The notes beneath the pieces are model-generated. The model saw only the letters and a program-made list of their open reading frames with translations. It did no database searches and was not told the origin of the DNA. Shown piece after piece: positions 54,616 through 61,882 of a stretch of DNA of 61,882 bases (position 1 is the stretch's first letter; every line of letters begins with the position of its first letter). The DNA is from a virus. The DNA lies in the IMG/VR virus record IMGVR_UViG_3300033148_008145, positions 1 to 61,882 of that record. One strand, given 5' to 3'. A program made the position numbers and the translations under genes.

Positions 54616-55890
54616 ATGTTATACTCCGCAAACAACGCCAAGCTGAAGCTTAACAATAAAGAGGTCCTTGCTTCGAACGCAGAATTATCGTTGGGGGCTT
54701 CTCTTGCTGCTAGCTATCTAATGCAAGATAGACATACCACTACTTTCGCATCTTCGAATGGGATAGGGGGGACGTTAAACTTTAACTTTTATCTTACCGG
54801 AAAAGATTTCATTAAGTCGTTTGTTACGGGGCAAGGGGAGATTCCTCAAGGCGAAAGCCAAAAAATTTCAGGGAATTTCGGGGGGTTGAATTTTGATAGC
54901 GGTTATTTGACGTCTTATTCAGTTAATTTCTCCCCCAATTCTCCGGCTGTTGCCTCCGCTAGCATAGCTTTTTTTTCTGATTTAGAAGGGGAATTCAGTT
55001 CGACCAGTTCGGCACCGCCTTCAGATGTGGACGTATTGAATTTTTCTAATGCCGCTATTACATCACAGCTGGGAGAAAATATAGTCAATGATTTTATAGC
55101 CGGTACTTATAATTACAGCGCAAGCGTAGCTCCCGTTTATTTAATGAACGAAACTAAACCAAGCCGGGTAAGTTTTGGGGAGAAAACCATAAGCGCGAAT
55201 TTTGAAATCGATAACCCCACGGGAACTCTACCTTTTACTGGGTCAGATGCTAAAATTGAGGTGGGGTTGAAAAAATTTGACAACGAACAAATTAGCATGG
55301 GGAATTGGACTTTAAGGGCTGGGGCAGCTAATGATAATTATGATCCTTTTAATTCTTCTTCTGATAATGGAGATGTTTCTGCGACTTGGGATGGCCCCGG
55401 TTATGGTATAGCTGATTCGACTCCCTTTGTAGTCAACCCGAGTGAGGTTTTTACCGTTTCTTTTGATTTAGCTTTAGAGAATGCTGCCCCACAATTTCAA
55501 CTCATTAATTATGATGGAACTTTAAAAAAGGGATGGTCAACCGCTCAAACGTTGTCTAACGGTTCAAACTCTTTTACTGTTACTGTAAGCCCTACGGATG
55601 AAAGCGTAATAATAAACAGGGGTGAGTACGCTGCATTTCAAATATGGAATTCAAGTACTTCGGAGTGGACGTTAACCAACTTAAAAGTAGTTCGTACAAC
55701 TTCTCAGCCCTCGGAGGTTTTCTCGTGTTCGGGAGTAATGCAGAGTCGAAGCGTAGCTTCTGCAGCGGGAGATTACATTAAACAGAGTATAAATATTATA
55801 GAAAATAACGTTGAGGAAACGAATTTTTTTGCATCTTATATTATTGACGCAAGTAATAACGCAGAAACCTTGGATGTCGAGGAACCCTAA
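54616..55890 (+). CDS. tail-tube-like paralog 3 with extra domain
   Basis: A 424-residue protein. Residues 96-102 (GYLTSYS) and the later SVAPVYLMNETKPSRV segment match the two-part tube layout. An insertion at about 220-370 (WTLRAGAANDNYDP ... EWTLTNLKV) looks like a beta-sandwich carbohydrate-binding-type domain placed within the second half; its boundaries are approximate. Such inserted domains project outward from tail tubes of other phages. The gene lies four bases after paralog 2 and six bases before the TIG-repeat protein, suggesting a common complex. Confidence 0.62.
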   Translation: MLYSANNAKLKLNNKEVLASNAELSLGASLAASYLMQDRHTTTFASSNGIGGTLNFNFYLTGKDFIKSFVTGQGEIPQGESQKISGNFGGLNFDSGYLTSYSVNFSPNSPAVASASIAFFSDLEGEFSSTSSAPPSDVDVLNFSNAAITSQLGENIVNDFIAGTYNYSASVAPVYLMNETKPSRVSFGEKTISANFEIDNPTGTLPFTGSDAKIEVGLKKFDNEQISMGNWTLRAGAANDNYDPFNSSSDNGDVSATWDGPGYGIADSTPFVVNPSEVFTVSFDLALENAAPQFQLINYDGTLKKGWSTAQTLSNGSNSFTVTVSPTDESVIINRGEYAAFQIWNSSTSEWTLTNLKVVRTTSQPSEVFSCSGVMQSRSVASAAGDYIKQSINIIENNVEETNFFASYIIDASNNAETLDVEEP

Positions 55891-55896
55891 TTAACA

Positions 55897-58800
55897 ATGC
55901 CTACCTTTAGCCCAAAGCAACCTTTTTCAATAAGCGGAAAAAATTTAAACTTTATTTCGGATATAAAGTTTGGCGACTTATTCGTCGAAGACTTGTCTTA
56001 TATGGATACTACGGGAATTTCAGGTACTATTCCTCCCCCCGCTTACACTACGGGGGTGTACGCTGTAGCATCGAGAGGAGAGTTCTTCTTAGGGTCTCCT
56101 TATATTATATTAAATTCTGATGATCAGGTTACGGTAGGAAAGCTTCCTTCGGTAAGCGGGCAAGCTGGCGATAGTATCAACATAACAGGAAGTAACTTCT
56201 ACCAAATTACAGATGTTAAGTTTGGTACAGTGTTTGGGGATTTTGAATTGGTGGATGAGAATACAATAGAAACTCAAGTTCCTCAAAACGCAGACTATAC
56301 GGGGATAACTGTGTTTTCTTCGTTACGTACAGGAGCAAATGGTGACACTACATTAGCAAGCGGTATTAGTATAGATGAATTTTTTCCTATTCCTGAAATA
56401 TCCGGCCTAAAGGAATCCCAGCTGGTGTCGGGAGAGACTATTTCTATCACTGGATTTTCATTGAAGGGCGTTACCGGTATAAAATACGCTAATGATGATT
56501 CACTCATAACCGGACTATCACTGACAGATACCAATACTCTAGAGGGAACCGTTCCTTCTGGAAATATAAGGGGAGAGGCTTCATTGCTTTTGCCGAGCGG
56601 ACAAGTAACCTCGCTAGGAGCAAATTTCTGGCTATCTCCTTACGCTAAAGTAACGGGGGTTGGTGGTTCTAGCGTAGGGATCAGCACGGAAAAGCCCATT
56701 GGTTCCACGGGAAGTTTTTTATTGGTGTCTGGGGATAATTTTGTTTCCGGAATACTCAGTCCGACGGGAGATAATTATCTTGGAACCATAATGGGGGAGA
56801 CCGCGGAGTTTAAAATAATCAGTGACAAGGTGGTGTCCGGGATGATTCCCACCGGTATTGGGATTACTGTTAGCGGAGGACAAGGGAACGTAGGGGTTTC
56901 TCCGGTCATATCTTCTGGAGTGGTTAGTTTGTTTTCGGACAACTACCCCGAGGCTTATCCTTCCGATGTTTTTTTTACCCCTACTATAGGTCTTCCCAAA
57001 ATAACAACCATCGTTCCTTTGTCGGGGGTGATGGGGGATACCGTTTCTATAAAAGGTAACGATTTGTATGGTATTACCGGTGTTAATTTTCTACCTAGTG
57101 CTTCCGCCAATGTGGGTATAGGTACTTACGATGCGGGTACTGTTGCCGAGGTGGTTCCGGGATTTGAGCTAAGTTTTGAGATAGGAACCTCCGCTACACT
57201 TGGTACCGTAGGAGAACCTTACGACGTGGTGTTGTCTGGGTTTTATGGTTCGGTTACGGGTGTAGCTGGATTCTTTTGTCTGGGAACACCTTCAATATCA
57301 TCGATTGATCCGTCTTCCAATGTTGTTCCGGGGGTTACAGGTTTAGTTGAGGGTTCGCGTCTTTATTCGGGATCTTATGTTGAACTGTGGACGGGTGAAG
57401 ACAACATGAGTACTTACAAGTATTTCAAAACCCTTCCTTCCAGCGGGTATGACACGGTCAATCACGACACTATAGAATTTGTCTATCCTAATGCTTTTAC
57501 CACAGGGGTCAAAAATTATAAAATAAGAGTAAAAAATAAAAGGTCTACGACTCCAATTTCAAACGCTGATTCTCCGTTGTTTGTACCCTTCAGAACTCCC
57601 TTTCTTAGTGGGTTCGATCCATTAAGTGGGGAATTTGGGGACACCATAACGGTTTCAGGTTATTTTGAAGACTTCTACGATGGCGGACTTTCAGTAGGGA
57701 ACATTAATGTAACTTCATTTAATAAGCCAGACTCAACAGGATTTAACTTTGTTATACCTAATAATTCTTCAAGTGATTTGATAAACGTGTCTACCAGTGG
57801 GGGAGCTACATCTTCAAGTGGGCTACTAGGAATCACTCCGAGTAAGCCTTCCATAGGTGGTTTTTATAGCGGTACGAGATCTCCGGATGCTATTAATTAC
57901 GAACAAGTATTTAAGGGTACCGATACCGTTACGGTTTCTGGGGAGAGAATGGACTTGGTTACGGGAGTTCAGTTTTCGGGATCTGCAGGATCTTTTATAG
58001 AGAAGAATTTTAATACACAGGGTTATTCGTCGATAAATTTCAATGCTCCGGAAACTATCAATCCTGTAAGCGGCAAGTTTAAGTTGTTGGACTTTTTGGG
58101 GAGGGAAACAGAAAGCAATTCTACCGGCATTAAGATGGTGTCGGTTTCTGGTTTTAGCAACTACCTTCTTCCTGCTGAGACTATGGACGTTACCGGGTTT
58201 AACATAAGTGGAATGGACGTGTTGTTTCCTTATGCTACTGGAGGGTTTACCGGTATCACTCCTTTCTCCACCTCTTTAGTGGGTGATGGGTCAGAAAAAG
58301 TATCGTTACAGCTTCCTACGGGGGTAACATTTGGGATTCTGGAAATGTCTGGAAGAGAAAATAGGGTTGCTATCGATAATCAAGAGTTCAAACCGTTGGG
58401 GGTTATCACGGGAATAAGTTCTTCTGACCTTGTCAATGGCGAAATAGAAAGTGGGAAAACAATTTCGGTAACGGGAATTAATATTTTTTCTCTGGCGATG
58501 ACAACGGGAGATAATGTGTTGTCAACAGGTTTTTCTGGGACACTTTTGATGGGTTTTAGCGGAACGCAAAGTTTGAATATTCCCTTAACCGAGGGGGCTA
58601 GTGGAGATCCGGTGTTTCCTGATCAAGTGCGTAAAATACAACAGATTGAAATAGATTCTTATGCTACGGGTATAGGTTCGGTCGATGCAGCAAGTGATGT
58701 CTTTTACTCAAAGATAGATTTTAGGTTTCCTTCCACTCTAATGGCGACAGGGAATATTTTCTTGATTGATCCGTGGTGGGCTACCGTAGAAGATCCAGCG

Positions 58801-59481
58801 CTGGAAACATATAGACTCCTTAGTTTAAGTATGGGTATTCAAGAAGGTCCGATGTTCTCTTACGATGGTTTTATTTTCCCTGACTCGGGTGTCTATCCCC
58901 AGTCTTATGTTAATTTGAGTAATAAAATTTCTTATTTTCCAGAGGGGATAAAGTCTACGGGTATTGTAACTTTCGTTTCCGGCTATGGTCCTGTATTGGG
59001 GGCAGCGGCTGATCTGGTTAGAGTAAGCGGTTCGGGTTTAAATTTGGTGGAGAATGTTTTGTTTGAGTCTTATCAGAACGGACAGCAGACGTCTGCGGTT
59101 GATTTTACAGGAACCTCAACAGAGCTAGAGATAACAGTTCCCACAATGCCCAACGCTCATTTGGGGGGGAATGCTATTATATTTCGCGGTAACTCTCCCG
59201 AAGTTAAAGCTTACCATACAGGCATTAATACGTCCGGTATCAGAACTGGTTTCGGAGACGGGGTACCTCTTTCTACTTTTGACTATTTTGTAAAAAGCGT
59301 AGGGGTTGCTTATGACGCTTCTCCGGTTTCCACAGGGTACGACCTCTCTCCAGTCGCGCCGGTGGGTGGAGTTGTAAATTATACGTCTGAAGAAGAGGTG
59401 GGAGGGACTGTGTTCTTAGTGACTCGAACCAAATTCCCTGACGGATCAACGCTTATCGTAAGCAGTATTCCCAAACCTTAA
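55897..59481 (+). CDS. multi-domain TIG/IPT Ig-like repeat protein
   Basis: A 1194-residue protein built of roughly ten degenerate units of 80-110 residues, each with a core like SGLKESQLVSGETISITGFSL then GVTGIKYA: a TIG/IPT Ig-like fold in which 'G..G..I.I.G.NL..V..V.F' recurs. There is no signal peptide, so it is likely a virion protein rather than secreted. It comes after the tube paralogs and may be an elongated surface decoration or side fibre binding host polysaccharide. The stop shares TTAA with the convergent small gene. Fold assignment is by repeat pattern; the role is inference. Confidence 0.72.
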   Translation: MPTFSPKQPFSISGKNLNFISDIKFGDLFVEDLSYMDTTGISGTIPPPAYTTGVYAVASRGEFFLGSPYIILNSDDQVTVGKLPSVSGQAGDSINITGSNFYQITDVKFGTVFGDFELVDENTIETQVPQNADYTGITVFSSLRTGANGDTTLASGISIDEFFPIPEISGLKESQLVSGETISITGFSLKGVTGIKYANDDSLITGLSLTDTNTLEGTVPSGNIRGEASLLLPSGQVTSLGANFWLSPYAKVTGVGGSSVGISTEKPIGSTGSFLLVSGDNFVSGILSPTGDNYLGTIMGETAEFKIISDKVVSGMIPTGIGITVSGGQGNVGVSPVISSGVVSLFSDNYPEAYPSDVFFTPTIGLPKITTIVPLSGVMGDTVSIKGNDLYGITGVNFLPSASANVGIGTYDAGTVAEVVPGFELSFEIGTSATLGTVGEPYDVVLSGFYGSVTGVAGFFCLGTPSISSIDPSSNVVPGVTGLVEGSRLYSGSYVELWTGEDNMSTYKYFKTLPSSGYDTVNHDTIEFVYPNAFTTGVKNYKIRVKNKRSTTPISNADSPLFVPFRTPFLSGFDPLSGEFGDTITVSGYFEDFYDGGLSVGNINVTSFNKPDSTGFNFVIPNNSSSDLINVSTSGGATSSSGLLGITPSKPSIGGFYSGTRSPDAINYEQVFKGTDTVTVSGERMDLVTGVQFSGSAGSFIEKNFNTQGYSSINFNAPETINPVSGKFKLLDFLGRETESNSTGIKMVSVSGFSNYLLPAETMDVTGFNISGMDVLFPYATGGFTGITPFSTSLVGDGSEKVSLQLPTGVTFGILEMSGRENRVAIDNQEFKPLGVITGISSSDLVNGEIESGKTISVTGINIFSLAMTTGDNVLSTGFSGTLLMGFSGTQSLNIPLTEGASGDPVFPDQVRKIQQIEIDSYATGIGSVDAASDVFYSKIDFRFPSTLMATGNIFLIDPWWATVEDPALETYRLLSLSMGIQEGPMFSYDGFIFPDSGVYPQSYVNLSNKISYFPEGIKSTGIVTFVSGYGPVLGAAADLVRVSGSGLNLVENVLFESYQNGQQTSAVDFTGTSTELEITVPTMPNAHLGGNAIIFRGNSPEVKAYHTGINTSGIRTGFGDGVPLSTFDYFVKSVGVAYDASPVSTGYDLSPVAPVGGVVNYTSEEEVGGTVFLVTRTKFPDGSTLIVSSIPKP

Positions 59482-59690
59482 AGGTCCGCTTCCCCTATAT
59501 CTATAAAATAAAGCAGTCGGAGTATCTTCTCCCTTCCCGCTTGGGTGTTTACAAGCTCTATGGGGGCTTCTTTGTTGAGGTCAGAATTGGGTTTGGTTAA
59601 CCATTCGGCAACATGGTCGTCATCCATAACCGCACAGCAATCATTTACGATATTAACAAACGGGATTAGGTTTTCCTTATCTACTTTCAT
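59478..59690 (-). CDS. DUF2384 (MbcA/ParS-type) antitoxin-like protein
   Basis: A 70-residue protein. Residues 27-66 (VAEWLTKPNSDLNKEAPIEL followed by VNTQAGREKILRLLYFIDIG) match the toxin-binding domain of Xre/MbcA/ParS antitoxins: W-L-..PN..L....P.ELL.T..G...V..LL..I..G. These normally pair with a RES-domain toxin. No RES toxin is coded beside it and the usual N-terminal Xre DNA-binding domain is missing, so it is a bare toxin-binding domain. The ATG at 59690 is preferred over the TTG six bases upstream. It may neutralise a host toxin or stabilise another phage protein. Confidence 0.7.
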   Translation of the reverse strand: MKVDKENLIPFVNIVNDCCAVMDDDHVAEWLTKPNSDLNKEAPIELVNTQAGREKILRLLYFIDIGEADL

Positions 59691-59696
59691 CTGCAA

Positions 59697-60275
59697 CTAT
59701 AAATCTTTATACAAATCCAAACAGTGGGGATCTTTTTTGAGTCGGCCCGATTTTTCATATGCTTCTTTGCGGATTTCAAGCGGAAGACAGTGCTTGTTTC
59801 TCGCCCAATTTGTCATTTTCCGGAAGCAGTTTTCCGTTCGAGAGAAGAACCTGTATTTAAAGGAGTGTCCTCGGTAGGCGTCGAATATTTCTTGTTCTGT
59901 GTCCCACATTTTTTGTGTTTCTTCTGATTCTTCTTTGGTTGACTCCAGACGAAAGCTAATAAGCTCTTTTTTGTCTACTTTTCCGTTTTTGAAAGTGAAT
60001 TGGCATTCGAGTCCGTATGCGTCTCCTTTTTTGTTTTGTAGGTGGTCGTAAAAACGAATGGTGACATTCTTTTTTACTTTTTCCCACTCTTCAAAAGGCA
60101 GCGCTTCCTTCTTTTTCTTATAGAGGTATTGGCGGTAGATCTTGTAAAGATCCATTAGGTTGTCTAGGTCTTTCGTTTGGAAGGTGTGGTTTTTGTCCAG
60201 CAGCTTCTCGTCTTCTTTGTTTAGTAGGCTCCGCAGATACCCCTTCGGCACCATTATCTCGTCGAACATTCCCAT
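59697..60275 (-). CDS. hypothetical protein, MGMFDEI-type start
   Basis: A 192-residue Lys/Glu-rich soluble protein beginning MGMFDEIMVPKG, a start seen in many small phage proteins of unknown function. It has three charged helical segments and a Cys- and Trp-containing C-terminal third (TENCFRKMTNWARNKHCLP). A GGAAAAAA sequence precedes the ATG. It is directly followed by the antitoxin-like gene. Early or accessory phage functions are likely, but none can be named. Confidence 0.65.
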   Translation of the reverse strand: MGMFDEIMVPKGYLRSLLNKEDEKLLDKNHTFQTKDLDNLMDLYKIYRQYLYKKKKEALPFEEWEKVKKNVTIRFYDHLQNKKGDAYGLECQFTFKNGKVDKKELISFRLESTKEESEETQKMWDTEQEIFDAYRGHSFKYRFFSRTENCFRKMTNWARNKHCLPLEIRKEAYEKSGRLKKDPHCLDLYKDL

Positions 60276-60465
60276 TTTTTTCCTTGTATGTGACTCCGCA
60301 TCCTTCTGATGCAGTGTATAAAGTTTCGTTTATGATTAAATTTGCTTTTTCAGAAAGGGGGTAGCTGTTTTTTAGCATCTCGTCAGCTATTGTTAGGGCC
60401 TCGTATTCATTGGTATTTTCTATTTCGAGGCTGCACAAGCAAGTAATTATGGTTTTTTTACTCAC
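60118..60465 (-). CDS. small hypothetical protein, 3' end overlapping its neighbour
   Basis: A 115-codon ORF starting at GTG (60465), 8 bases inside the end of the upstream gene. Residues 1-70 look like a normal protein (SLEIENTNEYEALTIADEML); the rest is Arg/Pro-rich and lies in the 158-bp overlap with the next gene in another frame, so it looks like out-of-frame translation. Either the real protein is shorter because of a frame error or sequence change near 60270, or the overlap is genuine. Confidence 0.45.
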   Translation of the reverse strand: MSKKTIITCLCSLEIENTNEYEALTIADEMLKNSYPLSEKANLIINETLYTASEGCGVTYKEKNGNVRRDNGAEGVSAEPTKQRRREAAGQKPHLPNERPRQPNGSLQDLPPIPL

Positions 60466-60676
60466 CGCCTTCGTTGAGTAGGGCTTCTGTGATGGAGGCG
60501 ATTTCGGTTACAGGGTCGTTTTCGTGCCCTACGTTAGCCAGTGGGACGATGTATTGGGCAATTTCGGGAGAAACCCCTTTGTTTATTAGAGAACGGTAGA
60601 GACTGTCTCCCTTCGCAAGGTATTCCCTTACCTCGGCTAGTAAAAGAGAATTGCCCCTTGTATGTTTGTTGTTCAA
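60458..60676 (-). CDS. small hypothetical protein
   Basis: A 72-codon ORF of likely helical protein (REYLAKGDSLYRSLINKGVS). The first possible start is TTG at 60676; no ATG is available near the beginning, so the exact start is uncertain. It ends 8 bases inside the next gene (GTG start). It has no recognised family and lies in the middle of a leftward operon of small genes. Confidence 0.5.
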   Translation of the reverse strand: MNNKHTRGNSLLLAEVREYLAKGDSLYRSLINKGVSPEIAQYIVPLANVGHENDPVTEIASITEALLNEGGE

Positions 60677-60695
60677 TTATGGTTATGGTAGGGAA

Positions 60696-60890
60696 TTATT
60701 CCCCCTTTTCAAAAATTTTTTTTAAGCTTTCTAGTTCTTTCGCAAAATCTGCAGCCATCTCCACCCTTACAGCGTCTTCGTCGTCCATCATCGGCATGTC
60801 CATTATTATTTTTTTATATTTTTTAATTAAATTGGCAATGGCTTGGTGTGTCTTACGGGGTTTTTTCCTTTCAAATTCTGAAATGTTCAT
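60696..60890 (-). CDS. small helical hypothetical protein
   Basis: A 64-residue highly charged, mostly helical protein with a good GGAGAAAAAGA ribosome binding site before its ATG. It overlaps the previous gene by 20 bases, indicating coupled expression. Acidic and Met-rich in the middle (MDMPMMDDEDAV). No family recognised. Confidence 0.6.
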   Translation of the reverse strand: MNISEFERKKPRKTHQAIANLIKKYKKIIMDMPMMDDEDAVRVEMAADFAKELESLKKIFEKGE

Positions 60891-61068
60891 TCTTTTTCTC
60901 CATATTGTTTCTGACCCTGCTTATTAGCCCTAAAAGCTCGTCTACTTTTACGAATTCTCCGTTAAGGACGCTTCCGCGATTGTTTCCCAGCTCTAGAGAG
61001 ACCTCCATGAGCTTGCATACAGCTTGTTTTAACATAACGGATTCTTCGCTATAGAGGAAATCTGACAT
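60871..61068 (-). CDS. small hypothetical protein, first gene of the leftward accessory operon
   Basis: A 65-residue mostly helical protein of unknown function (LKQAVCKLMEVSLELG). It is the first of six tightly packed leftward genes ending with the antitoxin-like gene. A relaxed promoter-like sequence lies 15 nt upstream. Confidence 0.6.
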   Translation of the reverse strand: MSDFLYSEESVMLKQAVCKLMEVSLELGNNRGSVLNGEFVKVDELLGLISRVRNNMEKKNEHFRI

Positions 61069-61083
61069 GCTTGTCTAAACTCT

Positions 61084-61091
61084 ATTACATT
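61084..61091 (-). promoter_or_regulatory. possible relaxed late-promoter motif AATGTAAT
   Basis: A one-mismatch copy of AGTGTAAT on the minus strand, ending 15 nt before the ATG at 61068. It is in the only gap of this operon, right after the glycosyltransferase gene. Confidence 0.35.
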
Positions 61092-61118
61092 TAAGAAGCT
61101 CATCTAGGGAATTTTTAA

Positions 61119-61865
61119 TTATAGATTGAAGTAGTTGGCTTGAAATTTGAGATTTCCGTAATAAGTGTTGAACCCTCGGTGGCCTAAGGAGATGTCAGGT
61201 AGAACCGTGATCTCTCCCCCTAAAGACTTCCAAAGCTTGCAAAATCCATAGTCTTCGCTTTCGTACTTCTTGGTCTCAGGGTTTACTTTGCATTGGAAAA
61301 TATCATAAAAGTTGTCTCCGGCATCCATATATCCGTCGATGTCATTGGTGTATTTTATTTCTGGTAGAGCTTGAATAATTTTTTCTATACAGGAACGGCT
61401 AATAAGCATGAAACCAGTAGCTGCGTAGTTAGCCTCCACGGTTTGAGCTGTTTTACTCTTAGTGTACGATTCGGGAGAAAGTTCTGTAGAAAAATCGGTA
61501 GCTAAATGCCGCCATTGTTCGGGGAAACTTCCCGATGATCCCAAAGCCTGCATTTTTTGGTGGCTCCAGTACTTTTTAGGGTAAACCCCAACTACGACTT
61601 CCTTTTGTTGGTCTACAAGCTTCAACACATCCTGAGCGTCAAAGCTTACATCGGTGTCCACGAAGAGCAAGTGGGTATATTCTTTAGCCAGCATGAAGGC
61701 TACCGAGGAGTTCCTTGCTCGGCTTATGAGGCTCTCAAACCAGATAGATCTCATGCCGAGTTTGATGTTTTTCTGACGACAAAGCAAAAGTAGGTTAATA
61801 GTGCTCATCATATAGTCAGAATGCACCATCCCCGTGTAGCCAATGACAGGGTAGAAAATATTCAC
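61119..61865 (-). CDS. GT-A-type glycosyltransferase, possibly 5'-truncated
   Basis: At least 248 residues. The pattern FESLISRARNSSVAFMLA, then THLLFVDTDVSF with a DxD metal-binding motif at Asp70-Thr71-Asp72, then EVVVGVYPKKYW, is the signature of GT-A glycosyltransferases common in marine phages and related to Anp1/GT2-like enzymes. A later SEDYGFCKLW segment gives a candidate acceptor-side acid. They transfer a sugar from a nucleotide-sugar donor; in phages this may modify the host surface, virion proteins or DNA. The first Met codon is GTG and the frame stays open to the window edge, so the true start may lie outside. Confidence 0.78.
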   Translation of the reverse strand: MNIFYPVIGYTGMVHSDYMMSTINLLLLCRQKNIKLGMRSIWFESLISRARNSSVAFMLAKEYTHLLFVDTDVSFDAQDVLKLVDQQKEVVVGVYPKKYWSHQKMQALGSSGSFPEQWRHLATDFSTELSPESYTKSKTAQTVEANYAATGFMLISRSCIEKIIQALPEIKYTNDIDGYMDAGDNFYDIFQCKVNPETKKYESEDYGFCKLWKSLGGEITVLPDISLGHRGFNTYYGNLKFQANYFNL

Positions 61866-61882
61866 TTCTGAATAGTCTGTTA

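Noticed and set aside
61069-61118. Possible terminator between glycosyltransferase and accessory operon
   Set aside because: No stem with a following T run was found on the minus strand.

Overview
The window is a tailed-phage (siphovirus-type) virion and assembly region with no bacterial genes. A Gram-negative host is suggested by a lipobox protein whose residue after the Cys is not Asp, by a Sec-signal periplasmic-type protein, and by a complete lambda-type tail tip (M-L-K-I-J order). The tail fibres are dominated by 'VGIGTTAP..KLDV' modules, a style common in marine phage sequences, so an aquatic phage is likely; the host itself cannot be named. Terminase, portal, replication and endolysin genes are not in the window. 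No tRNA, CRISPR array, integrase or insertion sequence was seen, and no gene-free stretch exceeds about 110 bp.

Layout. (1) 1-1221, plus strand: five small genes that look like a lysis/envelope cassette: a holin-like two-helix protein, an amphipathic/charged protein, an overlapping lipoprotein and a secreted protein. (2) 1331-5111: head genes, comprising a hypothetical protein, a protease/scaffold fusion, a decoration-like protein and the major capsid protein. (3) 5212-27399: a small basic protein, a fibre-adaptor-like protein and a 21-kb giant fibre locus. It is read as ORFs of 3962, 2444 and 730 codons. The last two are almost certainly one gene broken by a +1-base shift near 25205. The first two are separated by a stop and a perfect 25-bp tandem duplication. 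(4) 27416-41471: connector genes, tail tube, two chaperone-like genes (the first with a strong candidate -1 frameshift at A AAA AAG) and a 2669-aa tape measure. (5) 41468-52814, minus strand: the tail-tip module M, L, K, I, J plus one further gene, inverted relative to the tape measure. (6) 52878-59481, plus strand: three proteins resembling the tail tube and a 1194-aa TIG/IPT Ig-like repeat protein. (7) 59478-61865, minus strand: small accessory genes ending in a lone DUF2384 (MbcA/ParS-type) antitoxin-like protein, and a glycosyltransferase at the window edge.

Regulation. A single-block motif, AGTGTAAT (variants ATGTGTAA/ATGTGTAG), lies just upstream of most transcription-unit starts. It directly follows three strong intrinsic terminators and occurs as a perfect back-to-back inverted repeat between the divergent tail units. 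It is probably the late promoter of this phage. Its distance to the start codon falls into two groups (about 9-15 nt and about 25-27 nt), and several short-spaced genes have no visible Shine-Dalgarno sequence, so near-leaderless late mRNAs are possible.

The genes form one production line: protease/scaffold, decoration and capsid proteins build the head; connectors join it to the tube; chaperones and the tape measure set tail length; M-L-K-I-J builds the tip; and the giant fibres, extra tube-like proteins and TIG protein would decorate the particle and contact the host surface.
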